A stretch of 64,000 nt of DNA from Mesorhizobium onobrychidis (GCF_024707545.1 NZ_CP062229.1:2709501-2773500), one strand, 5' to 3'; numbered from the stretch's first letter, positions 1 to 8,714 are shown. Numbers and translations: made by a program. Notes: generated by a model from the letters alone, not told the origin.

Positions 1-2
1 AC

Positions 3-335
3 TGGACGAAATATCCCTATTCGATGACCATCTGGAATATGCGTCCCCTCGGCGTTCAGGTCTTGGCGCTCGCCTATAGGAGCGGCGAGGCCTGGAACGA
101 GACAGGCTTCGCTGATCCGGAGTTCGACGCGAAGCTCAACGCGGCGATGAAGGTCGCCGACGTTGCCAAACGCAAGATCCTTATGGCGGACGTTGAGAAA
201 CTGCTGCAGGATTCCGGCATCATCACGCAGCCCTTCTGGCGTAAGTTCTACAATCACTCGGTTGCGGCAGTGAAGAACCACGGCATGCACCAGACTAACG
301 AAATCAACCTCGAAGCGGTATGGCTTGACGAATAG
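3..335 (+). CDS. Peptide-type ABC transporter substrate-binding protein, C-terminal end
   Basis: The reading frame is open at the left edge of the window, so only the last 110 codons are seen. The tail carries a pattern usual for the family 5 (DppA/OppA-like) periplasmic binding proteins: a stretch around FADPEFDAKL, then a helix with AKRKILMADVEKLLQDSG, then a hydrophobic turn before the end. Proteins of this family bind peptides, opines or nickel in the periplasm and pass them to a two-permease ABC carrier. Any permease or ATPase genes would have to lie to the left, as none follow. A factor-independent terminator comes 30 bases after the stop. The family call is fairly safe; the substrate cannot be read. 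Confidence 0.75.
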   Translation, partial: WTKYPYSMTIWNMRPLGVQVLALAYRSGEAWNETGFADPEFDAKLNAAMKVADVAKRKILMADVEKLLQDSGIITQPFWRKFYNHSVAAVKNHGMHQTNEINLEAVWLDE

Positions 336-364
336 TCGATTCCTCCACTACCTCGCGTGAAATT

Positions 365-392
365 GGCCGCTCCGCTGTGGGCGGCCTTTTTT
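365..392 (+). terminator. Rho-independent terminator
   Basis: A perfect six-base stem (GGCCGC / GCGGCC) with a ten-base loop is followed directly by six T residues. It lies 30 bases after the stop of the binding protein and should end that transcript. Confidence 0.8.
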
Positions 393-985
393 CTTGGCCG
401 GCGTCAGGCCCTGCTCGACATCATCGGCGTGATGACCTGAAACCATGTCCACATATTCGTCGCCAGCGCGGTCGACGTTGACCCGGATTGTGTCCGCATA
501 CCGATAGCGAAAGACAACGGTGGTGATGATGGCGAAGAGCAAGGGCGCGCTCAGGCTTGAAAGGTCGAGCGCCGTCGCCCGCCGCATGAGCGCCGGTGTC
601 GCCGATCCGGAAATCTCGAACACCTGAAGGCCGGCTCCGAAACCGGCGACCATAACGCCTGCTTCGCGCCTAACTAGACACCACCATAGATCGGAAATCG
701 CGCGTCGGGAGTGAAATTCAGCAAAGGCGTGACCCGCCGCACATCCTCAGGCGAGAAGAGTTCGGCGTCGGTCCTGTTGCTCGGCCTCGCTGGTCGCGAT
801 GATGATCATTTTTCGCTTCAAGTCCATGATATTTGGAGTTAAGTTGCCGTCGCCCGCCTGTCGACCCGCCGGCCAGAATCACATCATAGGATGGCCGCGG
901 GCTCGGGGTTGCGGGAGGTCGTCTACCATCCGGTCTTCCCTGACAGAGAAAGGGCCGAGTAGCGACTGGTTGTCGACGTTTCCGG
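393..985. other. Gap with gene remnants, no intact gene
   Basis: This stretch holds no convincing intact gene. A minus-strand frame at 348-653 gives 101 residues with one hydrophobic segment but overlaps the terminator and matches no family I recognise. The only interpretable part is the sarcosine oxidase remnant at 674-763. Confidence 0.5.
674..763 (-). pseudogene. Remnant of sarcosine oxidase beta-subunit-like gene
   Basis: Read on the minus strand this gives about 29 residues beginning ELFSPEDVRRVTPLLN and ending in FPIYGGV before a TAG stop. Heterotetrameric sarcosine oxidase beta subunits and related DAO-type oxidases have a very similar stretch (SxEEVRRLxPxLN...ARFPIxGG) in the N-terminal third. 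Nothing of the remaining roughly 300 residues is seen, so it is a decayed fragment. It lies just beyond the stop of a related flavoprotein gene, which fits an older methylamine/sarcosine locus. The match is by eye over a short length. Confidence 0.45.
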
Positions 986-3397
986 TCAGGCCCGCAACCG
1001 CTTGCCCTGCGGATCATAGGGGGAGGGCGCCAGGATCCGGGCCGTCCGCTCGACGCCGACGATATGCATCGTCAACTCGGTCCCTTCCGCAGCGCAATCG
1101 CGATCGACCAGTGCCATGGCAAGGCTCTTGCCAACGGTATGGCCATAGCCGCCGGAGGTGACGAAGCCGGCAAGCTTGCCTTTGTTCCAAATCGGTTCGT
1201 AGCCGCTGGCGTCGGCATCCGCCGCGTCGATTTCGAGCGTCACCAGCGTTCGCCTTGATCCTGCTTTCCGCTCCTTCAGTGCCGTCTCGCGTCCGATGAA
1301 GTCGCCCTTGTCGAAAGCGATCCAGCGGTCCATCGCGGTTTCGGCCGGCGTGTAGTCCTGCGTGAATTCGCGCGACCAGATGCCGAAGCTTTTTTCGAGT
1401 CGCAGCGAATTGACCGCGCCGAAGCCGTATTCGGTAACCCCAAGGTCGCTGCCTGCCGCCAGCAGTGCGCGGCGCAGTCCGGCGTGTTCATTGGCCTGGC
1501 AATGGATTTCGTAGCCGAGTTCGCCAATGACCGAGAGCCGCCCGACCTTGGCCTGGACAAGGCCGACATCCAGCGTCTTGCAGGCGAGGAAGCCGAAGGC
1601 CTGGTGCGAGACATCCTGGTGTGTCAGCCGTTCGAGCAGACGGCGCGCATTGGGGCCAGCGAGCGAAAAGCCGACGACCGCGTCCGAAATGTCGCGCACG
1701 GTGACGCCGTCGCCGAGATGCTGTTCGAACCAGCGCATGTGCCATTGCCGCAGATAATAGGACCCCATGATCCACCAGGAGCCGTCGCCCCAGTTGAAGA
1801 TGGTGAGGTCGCCCTTGAGCTTGCCGTTCTCGCCCAGCATCGGCGCGAGCTTCGCGCGGCCGGGCTTCGGCAGCGCACAGGCAAGCAGCCGGTCGAGCCA
1901 GGCTTCCGCCTGCGGCCCGGAGACCTCGTAGCGCGAGAAGGCGGTGATATCGAGCAGGCCTACGCCTTCGCGCACCTTGCGGCATTCCTGGCCGACGATG
2001 TCGAAGGCGTTGGAGCGCTTCAGCGTCGGTGTCTCGATGAACCCCTGTGGGGCGAAATAGAGCGGCACTTCCATGCCCCAGGAATTGCCCCAGCGCGCGC
2101 CGGCGGCGTCCATGGCGTCATGCGCGCCGGCGGTCTTCAATGGCCGTCCGGCCGGCAATTGCTCGTTGGGATAGCTCATGACGAAGCGGCGCGAATAGAA
2201 CTGCCCGGTCGTCTGCTTGATGTATTCGCGGTTGGAGGCGAAATCGCCGTAGCGGGCGATGTCCATGCCGTAGACGTCGGCTGCCGGCTCGCCGTGGATC
2301 ATCCATTCGGCGAGCGACTTGCCGACGCCGCCGCCTTGCAGGAAGCCGGCCATGACGCCGCAGGCCACCCAGTAATTGGGAACGCCGCGCACCGGGCCGA
2401 CCAGCGGATTGCCGTCCGGCGAGAAGGTGAAGGCGCCGTTCACCCAGCGCTTGATGCCGGCCGTCTCCAGGCAGGGATAGCGGCTAAAGCCGAGCGCCAG
2501 CTCGTTGGCGATGCGGTCGGTGTCCTCCTGGATGAGTTCGATGCCGTAGTCCCACGGCGCGCCGTCCATGTTCCAGTGCTTGTGGTTGATCTCGTAGATG
2601 CCGAGCAGCAGCCCCTTCTGCTCCTGGCGCATATAGGTGAAGCCTTCCAGGTCGACGATCAGCGGCAGTTCGCGGTCGAGCGCCTGGATCTCCGGCAGCG
2701 CTTCGGTGACGAGATAATGATGCTCCATTGGCGAAACCGGCAGGTCGATGCCGGCCATTCGGCCGACCTGCTTGGCCCACAGCCCGCCGGCATTGACGAC
2801 ATGCTCGGCAATCACGGTGCCTTTCTCGGTGACCACGTCCCAGCTGCCGTCGGCGCGGCGGTTGAGCTCCAGCACGCGGTTGTGCTCGATGATGTCGGCG
2901 CCGCGCTTCCTTGCCGCCTTGGCATAGGCATGGACGACGCCCGAGGGGTCGATATGGCCTTCGCGCGCGGCGTAAAGGCCGCCAAGCATGCCGTCGGTGT
3001 TGAGGATCGGGCAGCGCTGCTTGATCTCGTCGACGCCGACCAGATGGACATCGTCAATGCCCATGGTCTGGAAGATGCGGTAGGAGGCCTTCAGCCATTC
3101 CCAGCGCTCCGGCGCCGAGGCGACCGAGATGCCGCCGGTCATGTGCATCCCGATGCTCTGGCCCGATTCCGTCTCAACCTCGGACAGAAGGTCGATCGTA
3201 TAGGCCTGCAGCGCGGCGATGTTGGGGTCGGCGTTCAGCGCATGGAAGCCGCCGGCCGCGTGCCAGCTCGATCCGGCGGTCAGCACCTCGCGTTCGATCA
3301 GCGCGACATCGCTCCAGCCGAATTTCGCCAGGTGATAGAGCACCGAGGCTCCAACCACCCCGCCGCCGATGACGACTGCTCGGTAATGGGTTTTCAT
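986..3397 (-). CDS. Dimethylglycine/sarcosine dehydrogenase-like FAD and GcvT-domain protein
   Basis: This 803-residue protein has the full dimethylglycine dehydrogenase architecture. A DAO-type FAD domain opens with VVIGGGVVGAS and fills roughly the first 380 residues. A central FAO_M segment follows, then an aminomethyltransferase (GcvT) fold and its C-terminal barrel, which bind tetrahydrofolate. The motif SSWHAAG near residue 44 holds the histidine that carries covalent FAD in this family. Such enzymes oxidatively demethylate N-methylated glycines and give 5,10-methylene-THF. The length matches the family (about 800-850). It is divergent from the GlxA-type regulator at 3562, a pairing common for betaine-derived substrates. 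Dimethylglycine and sarcosine are the likeliest substrates, but related proteins of unknown specificity exist. Confidence 0.85.
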   Translation of the reverse strand: MKTHYRAVVIGGGVVGASVLYHLAKFGWSDVALIEREVLTAGSSWHAAGGFHALNADPNIAALQAYTIDLLSEVETESGQSIGMHMTGGISVASAPERWEWLKASYRIFQTMGIDDVHLVGVDEIKQRCPILNTDGMLGGLYAAREGHIDPSGVVHAYAKAARKRGADIIEHNRVLELNRRADGSWDVVTEKGTVIAEHVVNAGGLWAKQVGRMAGIDLPVSPMEHHYLVTEALPEIQALDRELPLIVDLEGFTYMRQEQKGLLLGIYEINHKHWNMDGAPWDYGIELIQEDTDRIANELALGFSRYPCLETAGIKRWVNGAFTFSPDGNPLVGPVRGVPNYWVACGVMAGFLQGGGVGKSLAEWMIHGEPAADVYGMDIARYGDFASNREYIKQTTGQFYSRRFVMSYPNEQLPAGRPLKTAGAHDAMDAAGARWGNSWGMEVPLYFAPQGFIETPTLKRSNAFDIVGQECRKVREGVGLLDITAFSRYEVSGPQAEAWLDRLLACALPKPGRAKLAPMLGENGKLKGDLTIFNWGDGSWWIMGSYYLRQWHMRWFEQHLGDGVTVRDISDAVVGFSLAGPNARRLLERLTHQDVSHQAFGFLACKTLDVGLVQAKVGRLSVIGELGYEIHCQANEHAGLRRALLAAGSDLGVTEYGFGAVNSLRLEKSFGIWSREFTQDYTPAETAMDRWIAFDKGDFIGRETALKERKAGSRRTLVTLEIDAADADASGYEPIWNKGKLAGFVTSGGYGHTVGKSLAMALVDRDCAAEGTELTMHIVGVERTARILAPSPYDPQGKRLRA

Positions 3398-3451
3398 TGT
3401 CGCGGCCTCTCAAAACTCATTTGCACCGAGCCTAATGGTAAATGGACACAT

Positions 3452-3494
3452 ATGTCTAGACGCGCGCAAGATTTTCTGTACAATGATGTCTAGA
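3452..3494. promoter_or_regulatory. Direct repeats, probable operator of the GlxA-type regulator
   Basis: The nine-base word ATGTCTAGA occurs twice, at 3452-3460 and 3486-3494, 34 bases apart and in the same orientation. The upstream flanks also share G-ACA. The first copy overlaps the palindrome GTCTAGAC. AraC-family proteins usually bind direct repeats, and the site lies in the 164-base gap between the dehydrogenase and its divergent regulator. Confidence 0.5.
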
Positions 3495-3561
3495 ACTACG
3501 GTCTCGCGCCGCGCCGCCGAGGCATCCGTCGTCAGGCGATCCCATAGTGGAGCGACCCGCC

Positions 3562-4665
3562 ATGAATGCGCCGACTAAGAACACCAGCCTCGTCGGGATG
3601 CCGCATGCCGTTCCGGGGGACCTGCGAGAGTTGGATGAAATACCGCTGAAAACGGGCAACCGCCCATATGAGCTTGCGGTTTTCCTTGTTCCAGGGTTCT
3701 CACAAGTTTGCCTCTCCTCGATGATCGAGCCCCTGCGACTGGCGAATTATCTGTCAACGCGCAATCTGTTCAGGTGGCGTCTTGTTAGCTTGACCGGAAA
3801 AGCTGTCGAATGCGCGAGTGGCATTTCCATTGGGGTCAACAGCGACATCGAATCGGAGCGACGCGGCCTCGACGCAGGTGGGATACCTGATGCTGCGATT
3901 ATTTGCTCGGGCGATGGCATCGAGGACCATTGTTCTGCCGCGGTCATGGCGCTGCTGAGGCTGTATGCGCGGCGGGGCGCCTGGCTTTATGGCGTCGGCA
4001 CAGGCACATGGCTTCTTGCCAAATCGCGCCTGCTGGCAGGTGTCCGATGCACGATACACTGGCCAAAGATCGCCGCTCTCTCCGAAACATTCGACCGGCT
4101 CAGGATCGACGATGCTTTGTTTGTCCGAGATGGACCTATCGTGACTTGTGCTGGCGGCTTCGCGGCCTTCGACATGGTCGTCGATATTATCGAAAGGGAA
4201 TTCGGTTCAAACCTCGCGCGGGCAGTCTGCCGGCACCTGACGACCGACGACAGACGTGATGGAGCGATTTCACAGGCCGCGCCTCCTGGACTTCGCTTAG
4301 CTGGGACTAGCGACAAGCTGATACGTGCCGTCCGGCTAATGGAGCGAAACTTGGAAGAACCGCTCTTACTGGAGGAGATAGCCCGGACCGTGATGGTATC
4401 GCGACGGCAGATTGAAAGGCTGTTCCACCGCTACCTCTCGATGACACCGCACCGCTACTACCTTTCGCTCCGACTAGCGCGGGCACGGCAACTGCTCAAT
4501 TCCACCAACCTCCCCATTCTCGACATCGCTATCGCTTGCGGGTTCGAGTCATCGTCACATTTCGCGAAAACCTGCCAAGAGTATTTCGGGAAGCCGCCAA
4601 GCGCGCTGCGGGGATCGCACAGAGAGCCTCTTTCGTCGCATGCGCGAGAGCAGAGAAGGAGCTGA
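3562..4665 (+). CDS. GlxA-type transcriptional regulator (DJ-1/PfpI plus AraC domains)
   Basis: The product is about 367 residues. Its first half is a DJ-1/PfpI-like class I amidotransferase fold (ELAVFLVPGFSQVCLSSMIEPLRLAN), a ligand-binding domain here without clear enzyme function. The last 100 residues are an AraC helix-turn-helix pair, seen in EEIARTVMVSRRQIERLFHRY and IAIACGFESSSHFAKTCQEYF. GlxA-family members such as GbdR and SouR control glycine betaine, dimethylglycine and sarcosine breakdown, which agrees with the divergent dehydrogenase. The ATG at 3562 is preferred over a GTG at 3547 because a GGAG lies nine bases upstream. The stop is four bases before the next start, so it is probably cotranscribed with the M24 and dehydrogenase genes. 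Confidence 0.85.
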   Translation: MNAPTKNTSLVGMPHAVPGDLRELDEIPLKTGNRPYELAVFLVPGFSQVCLSSMIEPLRLANYLSTRNLFRWRLVSLTGKAVECASGISIGVNSDIESERRGLDAGGIPDAAIICSGDGIEDHCSAAVMALLRLYARRGAWLYGVGTGTWLLAKSRLLAGVRCTIHWPKIAALSETFDRLRIDDALFVRDGPIVTCAGGFAAFDMVVDIIEREFGSNLARAVCRHLTTDDRRDGAISQAAPPGLRLAGTSDKLIRAVRLMERNLEEPLLLEEIARTVMVSRRQIERLFHRYLSMTPHRYYLSLRLARARQLLNSTNLPILDIAIACGFESSSHFAKTCQEYFGKPPSALRGSHREPLSSHAREQRRS

Positions 4666-4669
4666 CACT

Positions 4670-5959
4670 ATGTTAGAACGCGCGGAGGAACCCGGCTTAC
4701 AGGATCACCAACGCGGGCAGGACGTCTTCAAGGATCCGCGGAAGCAAACCTATTTGAACCCGGAAGGTGCGCATCTTCCATTGAGGAGCCCAATCGCCGC
4801 AGCTACGCTTGATCGGGCTCGCGCCTACCGAATGTCACGCATCCGCGAAAAGCTGGCGGAGCACGATTGCGCTGCCCTGCTTCTCTACGATCCGGTCAAC
4901 ATCCGCTATGCTTTCGACAGTTCGAACCAAGGCGTCTGGACCGCCCACAACGCCACGCGATACGCACTGGTCGTGGCAGGAGGCCCAGGAATCATCTTCG
5001 AATTCGCAGGCTGCGAGCATCTCGACGTCGGGCTGCCAGCGGTCGATGAGGTCCGCAGGGCGAAAGACTGGCTCTATCTCTTTTCAGGAGAACATGTCGA
5101 AACTCGCGCCGGCGAGTGGGCCGACGAAATTGTCGATCTCGTGGCATCCGCAGGCAAGAACCGGCGGCTCGCCGTGGACAAAATCGAGCCAATGGGCGTC
5201 TTCGCACTTCAGCAGCGTGGCATCGACATTGTCGAAGGACAGGAACTGACCGAGCGAGCACGCGCCATCAAAAGCGCTGACGAAATCGAATTGATGCGAT
5301 GGACTATCCGCGTCTGCGAGGCAGGCATGGCGCGAATGTATGAGGTCTCCGAACCGGGCCGGATGGAGCGGGAGATCTGGGCTGAGCTTCATTTCGAGAA
5401 TGCCCGCTCCGGCGGTGAGTGGCTGGAGACAAAACTGCTCGCCGCTGGCCCGCGGACGAATCCGTGGTTTCACGAATGTTCGGACTACGTCGTCCAGTGC
5501 GGCGACATGGTCTCCTTCGACACCGACATGATCGGTCCCTATGGCTATTGTGCCGATCTTTCCCGTTCCTGGACTTGCGGCCATGTCCGCATGACGGCCA
5601 AGCAGCACGAGCTCTATCAGACCGCGCTCGAACAGATTCACCACAACCTTGCCCTTCTGAAACCGGGGCTTACCTTCCGAGAGTTCAACGAGCGGTCATG
5701 GCGCATTCCCGACAAACACATAAATTTTCGATACCCGGTTGCCGTCCACGGCGTCGGCATGGCCGATGAATGGCCGATGGTTCTCCTGCACCCTGACTTC
5801 GAGAGGAATCACGGGGGTCAATTTGAGGAAAACATGGTTATCGACGTAGAGAGCCTAATCGCCGAGGAGGGGTCGGAAAGCATCAAGCTCGAAACCCAAG
5901 TGCTTATCACCGCGACGGGCGCTGAACGTCTCGACAAGTTTCCATGGGAAGACGACTAG
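4670..5959 (+). CDS. M24-family metalloenzyme resembling DMSP lyase DddP
   Basis: This 429-residue protein has the creatinase-like N-terminal domain and the pita-bread M24 catalytic domain. Likely metal ligands are Asp284, Asp286, Asp296, His360, Glu394 and Glu408, in FDTDMIG, ADLSRSW, HGVGMADEWP and the two later glutamates. The extra aspartate two residues after the first, and the context GGEWLETKLLAAGPRTNPWF, recall the DMSP-cleaving enzyme DddP rather than an ordinary Xaa-Pro peptidase. Creatinase, another member next to sarcosine genes, lacks metal ligands, so it is less likely. The start at 4670 has AAGGAG eight bases upstream. A DddP role would give acrylate and dimethylsulfide, but a related C-N or C-S cleavage of a betaine analogue is equally possible. 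Confidence 0.65.
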   Translation: MLERAEEPGLQDHQRGQDVFKDPRKQTYLNPEGAHLPLRSPIAAATLDRARAYRMSRIREKLAEHDCAALLLYDPVNIRYAFDSSNQGVWTAHNATRYALVVAGGPGIIFEFAGCEHLDVGLPAVDEVRRAKDWLYLFSGEHVETRAGEWADEIVDLVASAGKNRRLAVDKIEPMGVFALQQRGIDIVEGQELTERARAIKSADEIELMRWTIRVCEAGMARMYEVSEPGRMEREIWAELHFENARSGGEWLETKLLAAGPRTNPWFHECSDYVVQCGDMVSFDTDMIGPYGYCADLSRSWTCGHVRMTAKQHELYQTALEQIHHNLALLKPGLTFREFNERSWRIPDKHINFRYPVAVHGVGMADEWPMVLLHPDFERNHGGQFEENMVIDVESLIAEEGSESIKLETQVLITATGAERLDKFPWEDD

Positions 5960-5971
5960 GGAGGACTAGCC

Positions 5972-7066
5972 ATGCAGACAATCGAGATCGGCGCCGCCTC
6001 TCGTCCTGAGTTCGACGGACATGAGCAGGTCCGATTCCACACTGACGAACAGACTGGATTGCGTGCGATCGTGGCAATCCACAGCACGCGGCTCGGGCCT
6101 GCGGCTGGTGGCTGCCGTATCTACCCCTACCAGACCGACGCTGAGGCGATTGCCGACGCGCTCAGGCTGTCAAAGGGTATGTCCTACAAGAACGCGTTGG
6201 CCGGGCTGCCGCTCGGGGGCGGCAAGGCAGTGATCATCGCGGATCCGCGGTCAGGGAAGACGCCGGCGATGATGCGCGCATTCGGCAGGGCGGTCGAGAC
6301 ATACTCTGGACGTTATATAACCGCGGAGGATGTCGGCTGCGTGGCCAGCGACATGGACGCCGTGGCGACAGAGACCCTTCACGTCGCCGGCCTTTCGGCA
6401 AGAGTCGGCGATCCGTCGCCCTACACGGCTCGCGGCGTTTTCTTGTGCATGCGTCTTGCGGCGCGCGAACGACTTGGCCGCGACCTCGCCGGATTGAAGG
6501 TCGCAGTCAAGGGCGTCGGCCATGTCGGGCTTGAATTGTGTCGGCTGCTGGCGGCCACTGGAGCGTCACTTGTTGTGGCCGACGTTCGGGCAGAGAATGC
6601 GCGCCGGGCCGCGGAATTGTTCGCTGCGGACGTCGTCGCCACCGAAGAGATCGCGTCGCTCGATGTGGATATCTTTGCTCCTTGCGCTCTCGGCGGCGAT
6701 CTCAACGCCGCGGCGACCGACAGGCTCCGCGCCAGGATCGTCTGTGGCGGAGCGAACAATCAGCTTCTGACAGCCGGCGACGACCGGCTCCTGCTAGCTC
6801 GGAATATTACCTATTGCCCCGACTACCTAGTCAATGCTGGCGGCATCCTCGCGATTGCGGGAGAGGTGCTTTCCTACGAAGACGAGGATGTCCGCGCTAG
6901 GATCGAGGCGTTTCCCGATGTGCTGCGCGAAGTGCTGCACCGGTCGAAGAAGGAGCAGCGACCAACGGGGGAGATCGCCGACGATATGGCGCAAGCGATC
7001 CTCTACCGCCCGTCGCGCATCGATCGCTCCTCGCCGACCCCCCTCGACCTTCCCCGATCAAGTTGA
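5972..7066 (+). CDS. Leucine dehydrogenase-like Glu/Leu/Phe/Val dehydrogenase
   Basis: The 364-residue product is an NAD(P)-dependent amino-acid dehydrogenase of the ELFV family. The N-terminal half has the substrate domain with GPAAGGCRIYPY and the catalytic lysine region SYKNALAGLPLGGGKA. The Rossmann domain shows VAVKGVGHVGLELCRLL. These enzymes deaminate branched-chain or aromatic amino acids to the 2-oxo acids. The length fits leucine dehydrogenases (about 350-365). It begins 12 bases after the M24 gene, so the two share a transcript. In this setting it could recycle ammonium or process an amino acid released by the preceding enzymes. The family is firm; the exact amino acid is not. Confidence 0.85.
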   Translation: MQTIEIGAASRPEFDGHEQVRFHTDEQTGLRAIVAIHSTRLGPAAGGCRIYPYQTDAEAIADALRLSKGMSYKNALAGLPLGGGKAVIIADPRSGKTPAMMRAFGRAVETYSGRYITAEDVGCVASDMDAVATETLHVAGLSARVGDPSPYTARGVFLCMRLAARERLGRDLAGLKVAVKGVGHVGLELCRLLAATGASLVVADVRAENARRAAELFAADVVATEEIASLDVDIFAPCALGGDLNAAATDRLRARIVCGGANNQLLTAGDDRLLLARNITYCPDYLVNAGGILAIAGEVLSYEDEDVRARIEAFPDVLREVLHRSKKEQRPTGEIADDMAQAILYRPSRIDRSSPTPLDLPRSS

Positions 7067-7159
7067 CGCGGTCTAGCATGGGGCTCGACGCATTCCGGCG
7101 ACTGCCGCAGCTGATTCCCGATCGCGGACTTCCATCTTGAAGCTGCTGGAGTTCTTCTT

Positions 7160-7426
7160 TTGAACTGTGATGGAACCGGGCAGGTGCGCGTACTCGCACA
7201 TGTCTGCGGCAGCTATGACGGCCTGATCCGTATTCTTATCGACTGCGAACGGTTTGGCTTTAGGCTTCGATCCGTCGTGGCGGAGCGCGATAAGCCTGAG
7301 CCAGCGCTCGTCATAACGCTGCACCTTTCCATTTCCGCGAAGATATCGCCCGAACTTATCCGGCATCGCCTTTGCCGGCACGGTGCAGTCAAGCGAATTA
7401 CTGTCGAACCCGTCACTGGAGGATAG
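7160..7426 (+). CDS. Small ACT-like protein, TTG start
   Basis: The 88-residue frame begins at a TTG with GGAG eight bases upstream. The pattern, GLIRILIDCERFGFRLRSV, then a beta stretch (ALVITLHLSIS), then ELIRHRLCRHGAVKRITV, follows the beta-alpha-beta-beta-alpha-beta order of ACT domains such as the small acetolactate synthase subunit IlvM. ACT domains bind amino acids to regulate enzymes, and the gene follows an amino-acid dehydrogenase by 93 bases. No database comparison was possible and the similarity is only in pattern. An overlapping minus-strand frame (7073-7381) is the competing reading. Confidence 0.4.
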   Translation: MNCDGTGQVRVLAHVCGSYDGLIRILIDCERFGFRLRSVVAERDKPEPALVITLHLSISAKISPELIRHRLCRHGAVKRITVEPVTGG

Positions 7427-7907
7427 TCATAGAAAGTGGACGCGTTCTTTGAGTGCCGAAAATTGATGCCGAAAGTCCGATATCGGAGCCGTTTGTCGAC
7501 CTAATACCAGTGCGGACTCAAACTAGCGCTGCGGCGATCTCACGCCACCAGCAGCAGCCGGTGTATTCACGTTCGCGCGAGACGGGCCGCTTCTGAGGCA
7601 CGCTCCTGCCATATTCGCCCCACCAGGCAGTCGGGACTCCATCGCCGGCCCGAGCTCGCGGGCCATTGGCGTCATCTCGCCCACGGCACTTGTCGGCCTG
7701 CCGCCCTATGGCCCCCACAACATGCCAAGGAGGCGAACCGTGCCTTGATCCGCACCGCGGCGTGCGAGTGCGGGCCTGGCAAGCTCTCTAATCGCCGAAT
7801 TGACCTCAGAGCCGTTAAGATTTTCTGGGAGCGTCCAGCCATTTCATACCGCTGCGGCACGCACGGCCAATCTCAGTGGTCGGAGGGAGGCAGGGCTCGT
7901 GCGGCAG
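7427..7907. other. Intergenic stretch, no gene seen
   Basis: About 480 bases lie between the ACT-like gene and the stop of the proC-like gene. Short frames on both strands overlap each other and show no recognisable domain. No hairpin with a T run was found. Confidence 0.5.
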
Positions 7908-8702
7908 TCAGGTGGCTTGTCCCATAGTCACGGATTTCCAAAGCGCTGCGGCAAGGCCTTCTCGCACGGCTGCTTCAAACCCGGCTGCACGCATGGCCTC
8001 GATTGCAGCCGCGGTAGTGCCGCGGTAGTCGACGAAAGTCTGGACGATATCTTTGGGATTTTCTGCGCGAGCCTCGAGGAGTTTGCCGGTTCCAACAAGC
8101 ACTGCGCTGACGCCCCGCCGCGCAATATCTGGGTTCATTCCTCGGCTGACCGCATCGTCAATCATCGCCATCGCCAAAAGCGCCGGAAACGCCGGCCCGG
8201 AGCCTGTAAGGCCCGTCAGATAATCGATATCTGCTTCGCTTTTGACTTCATCGGCAGCGCCACAGGCTTCCAGGATCCGGCGAACGACATTGCGATCATC
8301 CGCTGTGACGCCCTGGGAGCCTATCCAGGGAGTATAGGAATTCCGCACCTCTGCCGCGGCATTCGGAAGCGCGCGGACGATGCGGTCGGTCTTGAGACGT
8401 TTAGCCAATTGATCGAGAGGGATCCCGGCCATGACCGACATGGCGAGCTTCCCATGCGCAGAAATCTCAATGGCAGGCCAATCCTGGGGGCGGACCGATA
8501 CGATGACGACATCGGATCGATCGACCAGTTCCTGATTGTTCCTGGTCCATGTAGCGCTTGGCAGAAAGCCGGGTTGCCCGCTTCTATGAGAGAGAGTGAG
8601 TTGCTCGGGGGGCACTATCTGCGCATCGATGATGGCCTCGGCGAAGGCGCGTCCAAGCCAGCCACCTCCGCCAACTATTCCGATGCTCAAGGGTTCGCCC
8701 AT
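7908..8702 (-). CDS. Pyrroline-5-carboxylate reductase-family protein (ProC-like)
   Basis: The 264-residue protein starts with the dinucleotide-binding motif GIVGGGGWLGRAFAEAII and carries the ProC dimerisation-domain signature in YLTGLTGSGPAFPALLAMAMID. ProC reduces pyrroline-5-carboxylate to proline with NAD(P)H. The glycine-rich loop is GGGGWLG rather than the usual GxGxMG/A, and the gene lies with a TetR regulator instead of biosynthetic genes. It may therefore be a catabolic relative acting on proline betaine derivatives or another cyclic imine. GAGGAGG lies seven bases before the start. It begins 12 bases after the TetR gene, so the two form an operon. Confidence 0.75.
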   Translation of the reverse strand: MGEPLSIGIVGGGGWLGRAFAEAIIDAQIVPPEQLTLSHRSGQPGFLPSATWTRNNQELVDRSDVVIVSVRPQDWPAIEISAHGKLAMSVMAGIPLDQLAKRLKTDRIVRALPNAAAEVRNSYTPWIGSQGVTADDRNVVRRILEACGAADEVKSEADIDYLTGLTGSGPAFPALLAMAMIDDAVSRGMNPDIARRGVSAVLVGTGKLLEARAENPKDIVQTFVDYRGTTAAAIEAMRAAGFEAAVREGLAAALWKSVTMGQAT

Positions 8703-8714
8703 AGTTACTCCTCC

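Noticed and set aside
348..653. 101-codon minus-strand frame with one hydrophobic stretch
   Set aside because: Overlaps a rho-independent terminator, no family likeness and no ribosome site.
1484..3493. 669-codon plus-strand frame opposite the dehydrogenase
   Set aside because: It is a GC-rich antisense shadow of a clear flavoprotein gene, with no domain of its own.
4670..5959. Creatinase or ectoine hydrolase as the identity of the M24 protein
   Set aside because: Creatinase lacks the metal ligands present here, and no ectoine-degradation partner genes are adjacent.
7073..7381. 102-codon minus-strand frame overlapping the ACT-like gene
   Set aside because: It runs against the operon direction, has no recognised family and no clear ribosome site; kept only as an alternative.
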